Shown: one piece after another, positions 32,423-42,847 of the stretch
Layout of the letters: each line of letters begins with the position of its first letter
Position numbering within the stretch: position 1 is the stretch's first letter
DNA from: Gilvimarinus chinensis DSM 19667
Lineage (GTDB): Bacteria; Pseudomonadota; Gammaproteobacteria; Pseudomonadales; Cellvibrionaceae
Assembly: GCF_000377745.1 (NCBI RefSeq)
Contig: NZ_KB898708.1
Coordinates: 248,001-312,000 of the forward strand
Direction of reading: 5' to 3'
Length of the DNA stretch: 64,000 nucleotides
Position numbers and translations under genes: made by a program
Notes under the pieces: generated by a model
Told to the model about the DNA's origin: nothing
Databases searched by the model: none
What the model saw: only the letters and a program-made list of their open reading frames with translations

Positions 32423-32857
32423 TCAGGCTCTTAAATAATCTTCGTGGCTCCACTGGCACTGCACGAGCATATCGCCAGAGCCGGGTACGTGAAAGTTGCG
32501 GCTGCTTTCCCAGCTAAAGGTGTGGGTACCGTAGAGTTCGGTTTCAAGGTGTACTGTGGCGGAAACCCAATACATTTTACTGAGCAGGCCTTCAAACTGT
32601 TCAATCCACTGATTCCATTCGTACTCAACAGCCTTGTAGGAGGCGCCAAAGTGCATCACTTCGGTTTGGTAATTAGTGCTGAGTAAGCGGGGTTCGGGAA
32701 TGGAGAACATCTCCTGGCACAGAAACGGCCATTGCTCAGCCTTGGGCAGCGACAGCATTGCGTCGCGGTTAACGCGCATACGATCGCCCTGCCCGGCACC
32801 GACAATGCTGTCTTTGATGCAACCGTAAACTATCGATTCAGGGTCCATTGTACTCAT
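32423..32857 (-). CDS. Conserved-looking protein of unknown function
   Basis: The 144-residue soluble protein has many aromatic residues (VEYEWNQWIEQFE, KMYWVSATVHLE, THTFSWESSRNFHVPGSGD) and no signal or membrane segment. I do not recognise a family. It sits between ligA and hemB on the same strand, 20 bp after ligA and 3 bp before hemB, so it is part of the run smc-zipA-ligA-orf-hemB. Good spacing and core-like composition support it as a real gene. An ATG at residue 4 is an alternative start. Confidence 0.75.
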   Translation of the reverse strand: MSTMDPESIVYGCIKDSIVGAGQGDRMRVNRDAMLSLPKAEQWPFLCQEMFSIPEPRLLSTNYQTEVMHFGASYKAVEYEWNQWIEQFEGLLSKMYWVSATVHLETELYGTHTFSWESSRNFHVPGSGDMLVQCQWSHEDYLRA

Positions 32858-32877
32858 GTATTCAACCTGCTAAACCT

Positions 32878-34956
<2,079 letters not shown>

Positions 34957-35943
34957 TCAGGCGCCGGCGCGTGACAGGCGCTTACGCTCGTATTCGGCAA
35001 TGCGCTGACGGCAGTGCTCCATGGTTTGACGGGTCATCACGCTGCGGTTTTCGTCTTTTAACTCGCCGCCTAAACCGTCGGCAATGGCCCATGCGGTGTC
35101 GCGCATAATATCAAACGCTTTAATGCTATCGACCCTAAGCGGCAGGGTTAAAAACAGACTGACACCCGGAGTTTGAAAGCTGGCCATATTATCCAGATCA
35201 AAAGTGCCGGGCTTTACCATATTGGCAAGACTGAACAGCACAGGGCCTTCGCCGCTTTCGCGGGCGTGGCGGTGAAAGATATTCATATCGCCGTAGCGCA
35301 TACCGACCTGCAACAGCGCATCCAACAACCGCTCTCCGGCAAAGACCTGCCCTTCCCGCGCCATGACATTAATGATTATGACTTCGTCGGGTGCGGCTGG
35401 CGCAGTTTGTGGTTCGTCGCTGGCGGATAGACGCTCATCTACCTCCATCTCGGCACTGGATGCTGGTGGCGCAGAGTCTTCCGAGGTTGTATCGATGGCC
35501 GAAAATGAAGGCTCATGACGGGCTTCGTTAGCAGGCTCGGCCTGATGGGAGTGCTGCTCTTCGGGGTCAGTGGCGCTGAAACTTGGCTCGACACGCTCGT
35601 GCGGCTCAGCGGCAATGTCAGTTTGTTCGTCGACAGACTCCATTAACATGGGTACCGACTCGTCAAGGTTTAAAGTAACCTGCTGTGGGATGCTGTCGCG
35701 GTCGCCATGATGTTGAGCTGGTGTGGGGGTATCGAGAATTTCACGTTTAGCCACGACTCGCGCGCCACCGTTAGGAAGCTCGCTGGTGTAGGGTTCATCA
35801 ATTGAGTCCGGGCCGGATTCAAACTGCCTGGCCCGTCTGGAAACCTTTATGCTGTCGCGTTTTGAAGCGCGCATACGGCGCCAGCCATCCAGGAGGATAG
35901 CGACGATTAACAGAACTACGATGACCGTTAACCATTCTTGCAT
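34957..35943 (-). CDS. zipA: Cell division protein ZipA
   Basis: The 328-residue protein has an N-terminal membrane anchor (LTVIVVLLIVAILLDGWRRM), a long acidic, Pro/Glu/Ala-rich linker, and the C-terminal FtsZ-binding domain with IIINVMAREGQVFAGERLL and YGDMNIFHRH. The domain then continues with SLANMVKPGTFDLDNMA and TPGVSLFLTLPL. ZipA tethers FtsZ to the inner membrane at the division site. The gene lies between smc (32 bp before) and ligA, the standard order. Confidence 0.95.
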   Translation of the reverse strand: MQEWLTVIVVLLIVAILLDGWRRMRASKRDSIKVSRRARQFESGPDSIDEPYTSELPNGGARVVAKREILDTPTPAQHHGDRDSIPQQVTLNLDESVPMLMESVDEQTDIAAEPHERVEPSFSATDPEEQHSHQAEPANEARHEPSFSAIDTTSEDSAPPASSAEMEVDERLSASDEPQTAPAAPDEVIIINVMAREGQVFAGERLLDALLQVGMRYGDMNIFHRHARESGEGPVLFSLANMVKPGTFDLDNMASFQTPGVSLFLTLPLRVDSIKAFDIMRDTAWAIADGLGGELKDENRSVMTRQTMEHCRQRIAEYERKRLSRAGA

Positions 35944-35975
35944 AGTGAGTCTTCCAATTCCTGTAAATTCGTTGC

Positions 35976-38900
35976 TTACACAGCGGCCAGTTCGGCCGCC
36001 TCGTCTACGTCTACGGTTACCAGACGCGATACGCCCGGCTCGTGCATGGTTACACCCATTAACTGATGCGCCATTTCCATGGCGATTTTGTTGTGGGTAA
36101 TGTATATAAATTGTACCTGGGCGGACATCTCTTCCACCATGCGCGCATAGCGGCCCACGTTGGCATCGTCCAGCGGTGCGTCTACTTCGTCCAGCATACA
36201 GAATGGCGCCGGATTCAGACGGAAAATTGAAAACACCAGGGCGATAGCGGTCAGGGCTTTTTCGCCACCGGACAACAAGTGGATGGTGCTGTTACGTTTG
36301 CCGGGCGGACGCGCCATAATCGCAATACCGGTATCGAGCATATCTTCGCCGGTGAGTTCCAAATACGCGTGACCGCCGCCAAAGACTTTGGGGAACAACT
36401 CCTGCAAACCGCCGTTAACCTGATCAAATGTTTCTTTAAATCGCGTACGGGTTTCGCGGTCGATTTTCTTAATGGCGTTTTCCAGTGTTTCCAGTGCTTC
36501 CATTAAGTCTTCGTTTTGCGCATCGAGGTAATTTTTACGCTCGGACTCCGACTTGTACTCTTCAATGGCGGCCAGGTTAATGGCGCCCAAACGTGCAATT
36601 CGGTTTGCCAGTTGCTCAAGCTCAGCCTCAAGAGGCGCCATCTCGGCGTCTTCCGGGGTGTTGGCCAGCAGAGTTTCTAAGTCAAAATTGTCTTCGGCCA
36701 GCTGTTCGGCCAACGTGCGGCGCTGCACATCAAAGGTTTGTGCCTGCAAACGCTCCTGCTCAAGGTGTGAGCGCACCGCTTGTACTTCTTGCTCGGCACG
36801 GTTGCGCGACTGTTCAACTTCGCGCAGCTCGTGTTCGACCGCTTCAAGGGCGCGACGAGATTCGTTGAGCTCTTCTTCAACGTTGACGCGTTTTGCCAGC
36901 AGTGCTTCCAGTTCTAACTTGTTCTCTTCGGCCGGATCGCGGTTTTCCGCCATGGACTCGGCCAGCTGTTCGCGGCGTTCGGTCAGGCTCTCGCTCTGCT
37001 CTTGCAGTCGAGCGATGCTTAACTTGATACTGTCTATTTGAGTGTTAAGCGACGAGGCCCGCATTTGCAGCTCGTGGGCCTTGTCTTTGTCGTGACGCGC
37101 TTTTTGTCTGGCGTCGTCCAGCTTGCTGCGAATGTCATCACGTCGGGCCAGCAGGTTTTCGCGCTCTTCGGTGTCCGCTTCCATCGCCTCAATGGCGTCG
37201 CTGAGAATAACGCGAGCCTCGGCCAGTTGCTCGGCCTCCTGCTCCATTTGCTCGCGGGCTTCGCGAATTTCACCTTCCAGGCGAGATTTGCGCATGCCCA
37301 GCTGTTCAATCTGCACTTGTTTAGCGCTGATGCTTGAGCGCAGCTCGCCGTGGCGGCTGTTTAGGCTGTCGAGTTCGCGGCGCAGGTTTTCCCGCTCTTG
37401 CTCTTGCGCTTTAATGGCTTCGCGATTCTGTTCGCGTTTTTGTGAGAGCTGGTCAACCTGCGCTTCGGTGGTTTCGATCTCGGCACTGAGCGCTTCTAAC
37501 TCTTGGCGGCGGGCAATAACACCAGCGCTGGCATCGGTATCGCGGGCTACCTTAATCCAGTGGGCACTCAGCCAAATGCCATCGCGGGTGACGACGGTAT
37601 CACCAGCGGCCAGCTTGGCGCGCAGTGTCAGGGCTTCGCTGAGGTCTTCAGCCACATGTACACCCGCCAAAACACCCGCAGCGTCCCAATCGGCATTGAC
37701 GTAATCGGCCAGTAATGGGCCTTTACCTGATGTGGCCGGGGCGGCTTTGGCGCTGGCATCCAGCAGCACCAGCTCGCCCTGGCTTAAATTTTCCAGCGTC
37801 GCGGCTACCTGATCGGCACCGTCGACGCACACCGCTTGCAAGGTAGTGCCCAGCACGGTTTCCAGCGCTTTGTCCCAGCCGTCTTTTACACTGACCTGCT
37901 CGGCTAAACGAGGTGCATCGGTTAACGACTGTGTTTCTAACCACTGGGTGACGGCTTTGTTTTTCTCACCCAGCGCGGCTTGCTGCAAAGCCTCAAGCGA
38001 GGCGTGACGCCCGCGCATGCTCTGCAATTTACCGCGGGCGCTGTCTAGCTCATCGCCAATATCGCGGCCAGTGTTGCGCGCCTGCTCTAACTCGTCGGAT
38101 AAGACCTCGCTGCGTTCGCGGCGGGTTTCCATATCCACTTCAAGTTCGGCCAGCTCTTCGCGGGCGATGGCTAAGTCTTCGTCTTCAACGGCGTTTTCAC
38201 CCAGGCTTTTCTTTTCATCGTTGAGCTTTTCAACCCGGGTTAACAAACGCGCTTGCACCTGCTCTAAATGCTGGATGCGCGATTGCTGTACTTCGGCGCG
38301 CTGACGCGGCTCTGCCGCGCGCTGGTTAAACGTATCCCAGTCACTTTGCCAGGCTTGCATCAGCTCTTCGGCTTCGTGCAAGAGGTCGCCGGAACTTTGT
38401 TCCGCGGCCTCTACCAGCTCAAGCTCGGGCTCTATTTCTAACAGCTCCGCCTGCCACTGCTGCTCGCGCTCGGTATCTTGCTCAAGACGTTCACGGGACT
38501 CTCGCACTTCACGATCAGTACGTTCCAGATCGGTTTGCAACTGGCGGTTACGCTCTTCGGCGTGCTTGATGCTTTGCTCGATGCGGGCAATGTCAGCGCC
38601 AATGGCGTAAAAGCGCCCTTGCACTTCGTGAAATTTATCGCCGAGTTCAGAGTGCTGGGTGCGGTACTTCTCAATCTGGGTGTCTTTGTTGACCTGCTCG
38701 GTGACAAAGGACTCCATTTTCAATTCCAGGTCGCGAATGGCATCCTGTTTGCCTTTGGCCTGCTGGTCCAGGTTGCGATATTTCAGTGCTTGCACCTGAG
38801 CTTTTAAGACGCGCTCTTGCTTTTTAAATTCGGTGTATTTTTCGGCGGCTTGGGCCTGACGTTCCAGCCTTGCCAGCTGGCGCTCTAGCTCATCGCGAAT

Positions 38901-39488
38901 ATCGGTTAGGCGCTCCAAATTTTCCATGGTGCGGCGCATGCGGTTTTCGGTATCGCGGCGGCGTTCTTTGTATTTGGAAATACCGGCGGCTTCTTCAATA
39001 TAAACCCGCAGCTCTTCCGGCTTGGCTTCAATCAAGCGGGAGATCATACCCTGCTCGATAATGGCGTAGCTGCGAGGCCCAAGGCCGGTACCTAAAAAGA
39101 TGTCGGTAATGTCTCGGCGGCGGCACTTGGCACCGTTCAGAAAGTAGACATTTTGCCCGTCGCGGCTCACGCGACGCTTGATGGAGATTTCGGTAAAGGC
39201 GGCGTATTCACCCACCAGCGAGCCGTCGCTATTATCAAACACCAGTTCAATAGAGGCCTGGCCCACGGGCTTGCGACCACCGGAGCCGTTAAAAATAACG
39301 TCGGTCATGGATTCGCCGCGCAGGTTTTTGGCTGAGGATTCACCCATCACCCAGCGCACGGCGTCAATAATGTTGGATTTGCCGCAACCATTGGGGCCTA
39401 CCACGGCGCATAGGTTGCTGGGAAAGTTGACGGTTGTCGGGTCGACAAACGACTTAAAACCCGCCAATTTAATACACTTTAACCGCAT
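35976..39488 (-). CDS. smc: Chromosome segregation protein SMC
   Basis: The 1170-residue protein has an N-terminal head with Walker A GPNGCGKSNIID, two long coiled coils broken by a hinge (about residues 515-660, with LADYVNADWDAAGVLAGVHV), and a C-terminal head with signature HLLSGGEKALTA, Walker B CMLDEVDAPLDDAN and a D-loop. This is the MukB-free type of SMC found in Pseudomonas relatives, working with ScpA and ScpB in chromosome compaction. It starts the smc-zipA-ligA run. Long antisense frames inside it are shadows of the Glu/Arg/Leu-rich coiled coil. Confidence 0.97.
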   Translation of the reverse strand: MRLKCIKLAGFKSFVDPTTVNFPSNLCAVVGPNGCGKSNIIDAVRWVMGESSAKNLRGESMTDVIFNGSGGRKPVGQASIELVFDNSDGSLVGEYAAFTEISIKRRVSRDGQNVYFLNGAKCRRRDITDIFLGTGLGPRSYAIIEQGMISRLIEAKPEELRVYIEEAAGISKYKERRRDTENRMRRTMENLERLTDIRDELERQLARLERQAQAAEKYTEFKKQERVLKAQVQALKYRNLDQQAKGKQDAIRDLELKMESFVTEQVNKDTQIEKYRTQHSELGDKFHEVQGRFYAIGADIARIEQSIKHAEERNRQLQTDLERTDREVRESRERLEQDTEREQQWQAELLEIEPELELVEAAEQSSGDLLHEAEELMQAWQSDWDTFNQRAAEPRQRAEVQQSRIQHLEQVQARLLTRVEKLNDEKKSLGENAVEDEDLAIAREELAELEVDMETRRERSEVLSDELEQARNTGRDIGDELDSARGKLQSMRGRHASLEALQQAALGEKNKAVTQWLETQSLTDAPRLAEQVSVKDGWDKALETVLGTTLQAVCVDGADQVAATLENLSQGELVLLDASAKAAPATSGKGPLLADYVNADWDAAGVLAGVHVAEDLSEALTLRAKLAAGDTVVTRDGIWLSAHWIKVARDTDASAGVIARRQELEALSAEIETTEAQVDQLSQKREQNREAIKAQEQERENLRRELDSLNSRHGELRSSISAKQVQIEQLGMRKSRLEGEIREAREQMEQEAEQLAEARVILSDAIEAMEADTEERENLLARRDDIRSKLDDARQKARHDKDKAHELQMRASSLNTQIDSIKLSIARLQEQSESLTERREQLAESMAENRDPAEENKLELEALLAKRVNVEEELNESRRALEAVEHELREVEQSRNRAEQEVQAVRSHLEQERLQAQTFDVQRRTLAEQLAEDNFDLETLLANTPEDAEMAPLEAELEQLANRIARLGAINLAAIEEYKSESERKNYLDAQNEDLMEALETLENAIKKIDRETRTRFKETFDQVNGGLQELFPKVFGGGHAYLELTGEDMLDTGIAIMARPPGKRNSTIHLLSGGEKALTAIALVFSIFRLNPAPFCMLDEVDAPLDDANVGRYARMVEEMSAQVQFIYITHNKIAMEMAHQLMGVTMHEPGVSRLVTVDVDEAAELAAV

Positions 39489-39727
39489 AGGTCCTTGTCA
39501 CTCGTTATATGCCTTTCCGGTTCAGCGCATCGATCCCGCGATGCTTTAAACGCCAATGGGCCGTTCAATTATCCGGATAAAACAAAGAATTCTACACACT
39601 TGCCGTGGGCATTACACCTGCCCTATCAGCGTTTGTGACAAGTTTTTTGCCTTCGAGCTGGGCGCAGCCAAGCCGCCTGTTTAGCTTTTGTACAAAGCAG
39701 GCCAATCATCGCCCTACCCCCAGAGAC
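39489..39727. other. Gap between smc and ccmI
   Basis: This 239-bp stretch has no gene I can support. It must contain the smc promoter and the end of the ccm transcript. No GC stem followed by a T-tract is apparent. Confidence 0.5.
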
Positions 39728-40993
39728 TCAGGGGCGTCGGGTATCAATGATAAGGCGTATTCCCGCCGGCAGATCAGCCATATCCAAAGGCCCCACCCGA
39801 CCTTCCAGATCACCCGATTGCGGCATAGCCTGGCCCGACAGAGACAAGCGGGCAACAAGCTCAATTTGCCCCTCTTGCAGTAAACGTTCGGCGCTGGTCA
39901 TAGCCATGGATTCATCAAGCGTTACCGCCTGCGGAAACTTACCCGCGGGCGCGCGATAGACAGCCAGGGGCATAGGACTGCCTTGATACTCGCGCGCGAA
40001 CACAAACAGCGTTGACCCGGCAGGCACCTGCAGGTTATCCGCCAAGGAAACCTCGACGGGAATATTCCATTGGCCACCTTGGGCCGAAGAATTGGTGTCG
40101 CTCTTGAGCGCCGGCTCTGCTTTGCCCCCCTGAGCTTCGGCACGGGCTCGTTCAACCCCGGCCATCAGAGCCTGACGGCCTGGCGCACCCGGTGGTGTTA
40201 ATTCGGCGGCGCGCTGCCAATACTGGGCAGCAGCGGCAAAATTTTGTTGCTCAAAGGCGCGGATACCAGCAAGGCCCAAGGCCGTGGTATCGTCCGCATC
40301 CACCTCCAGCGCTTTGTTGGTGAGAAAGCTGATCTCTTCGCTCATGCGGTTGCCCTGCCCGAGGAAGAGCACTTGCGCTAATTCGGACGCACTGCCCGGC
40401 TCGTTAGGCACCCGCTGATACACTTCGCGATAGCCCTTTTCAGCCAGCGTGAAGTCACCGAGCTGACTCGCATAATTACCCAGCAAATACCAATACTGGG
40501 TATTATCTGGGTGACGCTCAAGGCGGCTTTGCACTAAGTCAATTAACTCCCGTGTACCGGTTGGGTCTGGGCTTTCACCCGCCTGCATGGCAAGGAAGTT
40601 ATCCTCTAGCACTTGCCGCTGCAAATGCGTAAACGCCACATCGCCACTCGCGCCACGCGCTAGATAGAGCACCGCGGAAACCACAACCGCAATACTGGCA
40701 ACGGCCAGCAGAAGCCAGCGCCCCCCATGTTGATAACCCGCGCTGCTTGATGGCTGGTCGGACAACAAGTTTTTTTTCGCTTCGAGCACAAGCTTGTCAA
40801 ACTGCACTTGATCAATTTCGCCCGCGGCGAGAGATTGAGCCAATTCTTGCTCATGCTCTCGGTAGAGCGCGACATTTTCTGCCAGACGATGCCCATGCGC
40901 TTGCTTTCGTTGCTTGCGTGCAAACAAAGGCCAAAGCACACAGGTTACGGTAACCAGAGACAGCGCTATGGCGCCGACGATAAAAACGGTCAT
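39728..40993 (-). CDS. ccmI: Cytochrome c biogenesis protein CcmI
   Basis: The 421-residue protein has an N-terminal membrane helix pair (FIVGAIALSLVTVTCVLWPLF and LLLAVASIAVVVSAVLYLAR), a charged cytoplasmic loop with YREHEQEL, and a periplasmic TPR region (NTQYWYLLGNYASQLGDFTL, AEKGYREVYQRVP) with a C-terminal beta domain. CcmI holds apocytochrome c for haem ligation with CcmF and CcmH. It overlaps ccmH by 4 bp (ATGA). It is the last gene of the split ccm operon. Confidence 0.93.
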   Translation of the reverse strand: MTVFIVGAIALSLVTVTCVLWPLFARKQRKQAHGHRLAENVALYREHEQELAQSLAAGEIDQVQFDKLVLEAKKNLLSDQPSSSAGYQHGGRWLLLAVASIAVVVSAVLYLARGASGDVAFTHLQRQVLEDNFLAMQAGESPDPTGTRELIDLVQSRLERHPDNTQYWYLLGNYASQLGDFTLAEKGYREVYQRVPNEPGSASELAQVLFLGQGNRMSEEISFLTNKALEVDADDTTALGLAGIRAFEQQNFAAAAQYWQRAAELTPPGAPGRQALMAGVERARAEAQGGKAEPALKSDTNSSAQGGQWNIPVEVSLADNLQVPAGSTLFVFAREYQGSPMPLAVYRAPAGKFPQAVTLDESMAMTSAERLLQEGQIELVARLSLSGQAMPQSGDLEGRVGPLDMADLPAGIRLIIDTRRP

Positions 40994-41505
40994 ACAGACT
41001 TCTCACGGGAATGAATGGACTCTGAGCGGTTAGTTTCAGCGTGATCGCTTTGAGTATGCGCTTCCAGTAACGCGTCAAGACGCGCCTGCTCGGAAGCCGT
41101 TAACTCCCCTTCTTCTGAGTGCTCCGCTTTCGCGCGCTTACGCACCATCAGGAGAACAACAATAACGCCAATCAGCAAAAGCGCGACCGGAAAAATCCAC
41201 AACACCGCGGTGGAAGAATCAAATGGAGGTCGATACAAAATATAGTTGCCGTAACGCTGAACCATTTCATCCACAATTTCTTTATCGCTGCGTCCGGCTT
41301 GTATCTGCTCGTACAATTCGCGTCGCAGGTCTCCCGCCTGCATGGATTCAGAGTCGGCAATGTTCTGATTCTGACATTGAGGGCAGCGCAGCTCTTTGGA
41401 GAAATGCTCGAATCTTGCGCGATCGACGGGATTCGAAAACTGGTAGATTTCTTCTGCCTGCACCTTTACAAAAAATAAAAGTAAAACAAAAACTAAACGC
41501 ACCAT
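40990..41505 (-). CDS. ccmH: Cytochrome c maturation protein CcmH
   Basis: Starting at MVRLVFVLLLFFVKVQA (a signal peptide), the 171-residue protein has the redox motif LRCPQCQNQN (Cys41, Cys44), the R-x-L-Y-x-Q helix, the RYGNYILYRPPF motif and a C-terminal membrane helix (AVLWIFPVALLLIGVIVVLL). CcmH reduces apocytochrome cysteines. The frame extends 90 bp upstream, but that part is a charged non-signal sequence. It is separated from ccmG by an 809-bp stretch holding two plus-strand tRNA genes, so it needs its own promoter, probably in the gap up to 41630. Confidence 0.93.
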   Translation of the reverse strand: MVRLVFVLLLFFVKVQAEEIYQFSNPVDRARFEHFSKELRCPQCQNQNIADSESMQAGDLRRELYEQIQAGRSDKEIVDEMVQRYGNYILYRPPFDSSTAVLWIFPVALLLIGVIVVLLMVRKRAKAEHSEEGELTASEQARLDALLEAHTQSDHAETNRSESIHSREKSV

Positions 41506-41629
41506 ATCGACCTCAATTGTCACAGAGTGGCGAGTATAACTGTAGCGCCAATCTGGTGCGAGTTTGGACTCTGCGTTTGTATGCTTTTTGGTCATCGACG
41601 ACGGACAAATAAAAATTTAAAAAAAGTGG

Positions 41630-41657
41630 TTGACCTTGGGCGGTTTATCATTAGAAT
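41630..41657 (+). promoter_or_regulatory. Sigma70-type promoter of the tRNA genes
   Basis: TTGACC (41630-41635) and TAGAAT (41652-41657) are spaced by 16 bp and lie 20 bp upstream of the tRNA-Val 5' end, which fits a short tRNA leader. A run of A and T just upstream (AAATAAAAATTTAAAAAAAG) looks like an UP element. Confidence 0.75.
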
Positions 41658-41677
41658 ACGCAGCTCTTGAACGGAGG

Positions 41678-41753
41678 GGGTGGTTAGCTCAGCTGGGAGA
41701 GCATCGCCCTTACAAGGCGAGGGTCACAGGTTCGATCCCTGTACCACCCACCA
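41678..41753 (+). tRNA. tRNA-Val (anticodon UAC)
   Basis: A full cloverleaf of 76 nt is seen: acceptor GGGTGGT with ACCACCC, D arm GCTCAGCTGGGAGAGC, anticodon arm TCGCCCT-TAC-AAGGCGA, T arm ACAGGTTCGATCCCTGT and an encoded CCA end. Anticodon TAC is at 41711-41713. It is followed 12 bp later by tRNA-Asp on the same strand. Confidence 0.97.
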
Positions 41754-41765
41754 ATTCAAGACTGC

Positions 41766-41842
41766 GGACCGGTAGTTCAGCTGGTTAGAATGCCGGCCTG
41801 TCACGCCGGAGGTCGCGGGTTCGAGTCCCGTCCGGTCCGCCA
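41766..41842 (+). tRNA. tRNA-Asp (anticodon GUC)
   Basis: A 77-nt cloverleaf is seen: acceptor GGACCGG with CCGGTCC, D arm GTTCAGCTGGTTAGAAT, anticodon arm CCGGCCT-GTC-ACGCCGG, T arm GCGGGTTCGAGTCCCGT, discriminator G and encoded CCA. Anticodon GTC is at 41800-41802. Its 3' end and terminator are duplicated downstream. Confidence 0.97.
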
Positions 41843-41873
41843 CTATTTAAAAAAGGCTCCACACTGTGGGGCC
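41826..41873 (+). repeat. tRNA-Asp 3'-end repeat, copy 1
   Basis: These 48 bp (last 17 nt of tRNA-Asp through CCA, then ACTATTTAAAAAAGGCTCCA and the terminator stem) recur at 42021-42068 with a single mismatch. The distance between copies is 195 bp. Confidence 0.9.
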
Positions 41874-41880
41874 TTTTTTT
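41849..41880 (+). terminator. Intrinsic terminator of the tRNA operon
   Basis: AAAAAAGGCTCCACACTGTGGGGCCTTTTTTT: the stem GGCTCCAC/GTGGGGCC with a short loop is followed by a 7-T tract, 6 bp after the tRNA-Asp CCA. It looks bidirectional because of the A-tract before the stem. Confidence 0.9.
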
Positions 41881-42020
41881 ATGCCCGTTTAAAATACCCA
41901 TGTCGATCACGGACGGGACGATGAACCCGCGAAGCGATGTTCGACAAAACGGCAGGATAGCCGTTTTGCACAGCGCGCATGCGCTGCCCGTGGGGCGAGG
42001 GCCAGGAGGGCTCGAGTGTT

Positions 42021-42068
42021 TCCCGTCCGGTCCGCCACTATTTAAAAAAGGCTCCACCCTGTGGGGCC
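42021..42068 (+). repeat. tRNA-Asp 3'-end repeat, copy 2
   Basis: This matches 41826-41873 with one mismatch (CCACCCTG for CCACACTG). After the stem the T-tract is replaced by TCGACGGG, so this copy no longer forms an intrinsic terminator. Confidence 0.9.
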
Positions 42069-42166
42069 TCGACGGGATGATAAGCCCGAAAGCCGCGGAC
42101 GATAAAATGGCATTTCGCGCAGGGCGAGGATGGCGCCAGTGCTTCTCGCCCTATCCGCCACAAATT

Positions 42167-42195
42167 AAAAAGGCCCCATAGTGTGGAGCCTTTTT
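42167..42195. terminator. Terminator at the end of the repeat array / behind ccmG
   Basis: AAAAAGGCCCCATAGTGTGGAGCCTTTTT has a stem GGCCCCA/TGGAGCC with one mismatch-type pair, flanked by A and T tracts. It can end transcripts from both directions: the tRNA-repeat RNA and the minus-strand ccmA-G transcript, which ends 120 bp away. Confidence 0.8.
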
Positions 42196-42314
42196 ATATC
42201 CATAAGAGCCTTGCAGCGCTCACGCCGACTCTTTACCTGCACCGCTCTTTGCCGTGCCCACACTCGGCGCATGGGCCAGCTGACAGTACTTGAAAAGGCT
42301 GAGCATTCACAAGG

Positions 42315-42845
42315 CTATAGCCCTTCCAGCTCCCGATACTTGGGCCCAAGCACCTCATTCCAGACTTTGTCGTTCACCACCCCGATATGACGGTAGTGAA
42401 TCATACCTTCACCATCCACCAAATACGTTTCGGGCGCACCGGTTACACCTAAATCCAACCCCAGGCGGCCTTCGTCATCGTAAACACTGAACAGATAAGG
42501 GTTATGCAAATCACGTAACCATTTTTGCGCCGCAGTTCGCTCGTCTTTGTAATTAACGCCAATAATGCGGACACCCTGCTCTGCCAGCTTATTCAAATAA
42601 GGATGCTCTGCTTTGCACGCAAAACACCAGGTAGCCCAAACATTTAATAAGACTGGTCGATTGCCGATGTCAGCCTGGGTTATAAACTCATCGGCATTTG
42701 CGACCTTGCTTAACCTAAACTCGGGCACCGGGTTGCCAATAAGAGCCGAAGGCATAGCGCTTGGATCAAGCCTAAGCCCCACATAAAAAAGTGGTAACAG
42801 AATCAGCAAGATAATCAGCGGTAAAAACAGCTTTAAACGCCCCAC
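42315..42845 (-). CDS. ccmG: Thiol:disulfide interchange protein CcmG (DsbE)
   Basis: Starting at the GTG at 42845 (3 bp after the ccmF stop), the 176-residue protein has an anchor (LKLFLPLIILLILLPLFYVG) and a periplasmic thioredoxin fold. The active site is WATWCFACKAEHP and the CcmG-specific GVNYKD and GVTGAPETYLVD follow. It supplies reductant for the CXXCH motif of apocytochromes. The frame extends 120 bp further up inside ccmF, but without signal-like character. The CFAC active-site dipeptide is uncommon compared with the usual CPTC/CPSC. Confidence 0.93.
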   Translation of the reverse strand: MGRLKLFLPLIILLILLPLFYVGLRLDPSAMPSALIGNPVPEFRLSKVANADEFITQADIGNRPVLLNVWATWCFACKAEHPYLNKLAEQGVRIIGVNYKDERTAAQKWLRDLHNPYLFSVYDDEGRLGLDLGVTGAPETYLVDGEGMIHYRHIGVVNDKVWNEVLGPKYRELEGL

Positions 42846-42847
42846 GC

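Larger units (their letters stand above)
41881..42195 (+). repeat. Tandem repeats carrying tRNA-Asp 3' fragments
   Basis: Two diverged units follow the tRNA terminator. Unit 1 (to about 42040) begins near GACGGGACGATGAACCCG and ends TCCCGTCCGGTCCGCCAC. Unit 2 (from about 42069) begins GACGGGATGATAAGCCCG and ends CGCCCTATCCGCCAC. Each unit ends with a tRNA-Asp-like 3' tail and a GGCTCCAC-type stem. Copy 1 and the last copy have T-tracts; the middle copy (42044-42068) has lost its T-tract, so transcripts may run through. Nothing here codes convincingly. The arrangement is like the rtT repeats behind E. coli tyrT. Confidence 0.75.

Noticed and set aside
36553-37704. Long plus-strand Ser/Arg-rich frames inside smc
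   Set aside because: They are antisense shadows of the Glu/Leu/Arg-rich coiled-coil codons of SMC.
41785-42057. Minus-strand frame ending GGPDGTRTRDLRRDRPAF
   Set aside because: It is the antisense of tRNA-Asp and its repeats. This peptide is a well-known false product of reading tRNA-Asp backwards.
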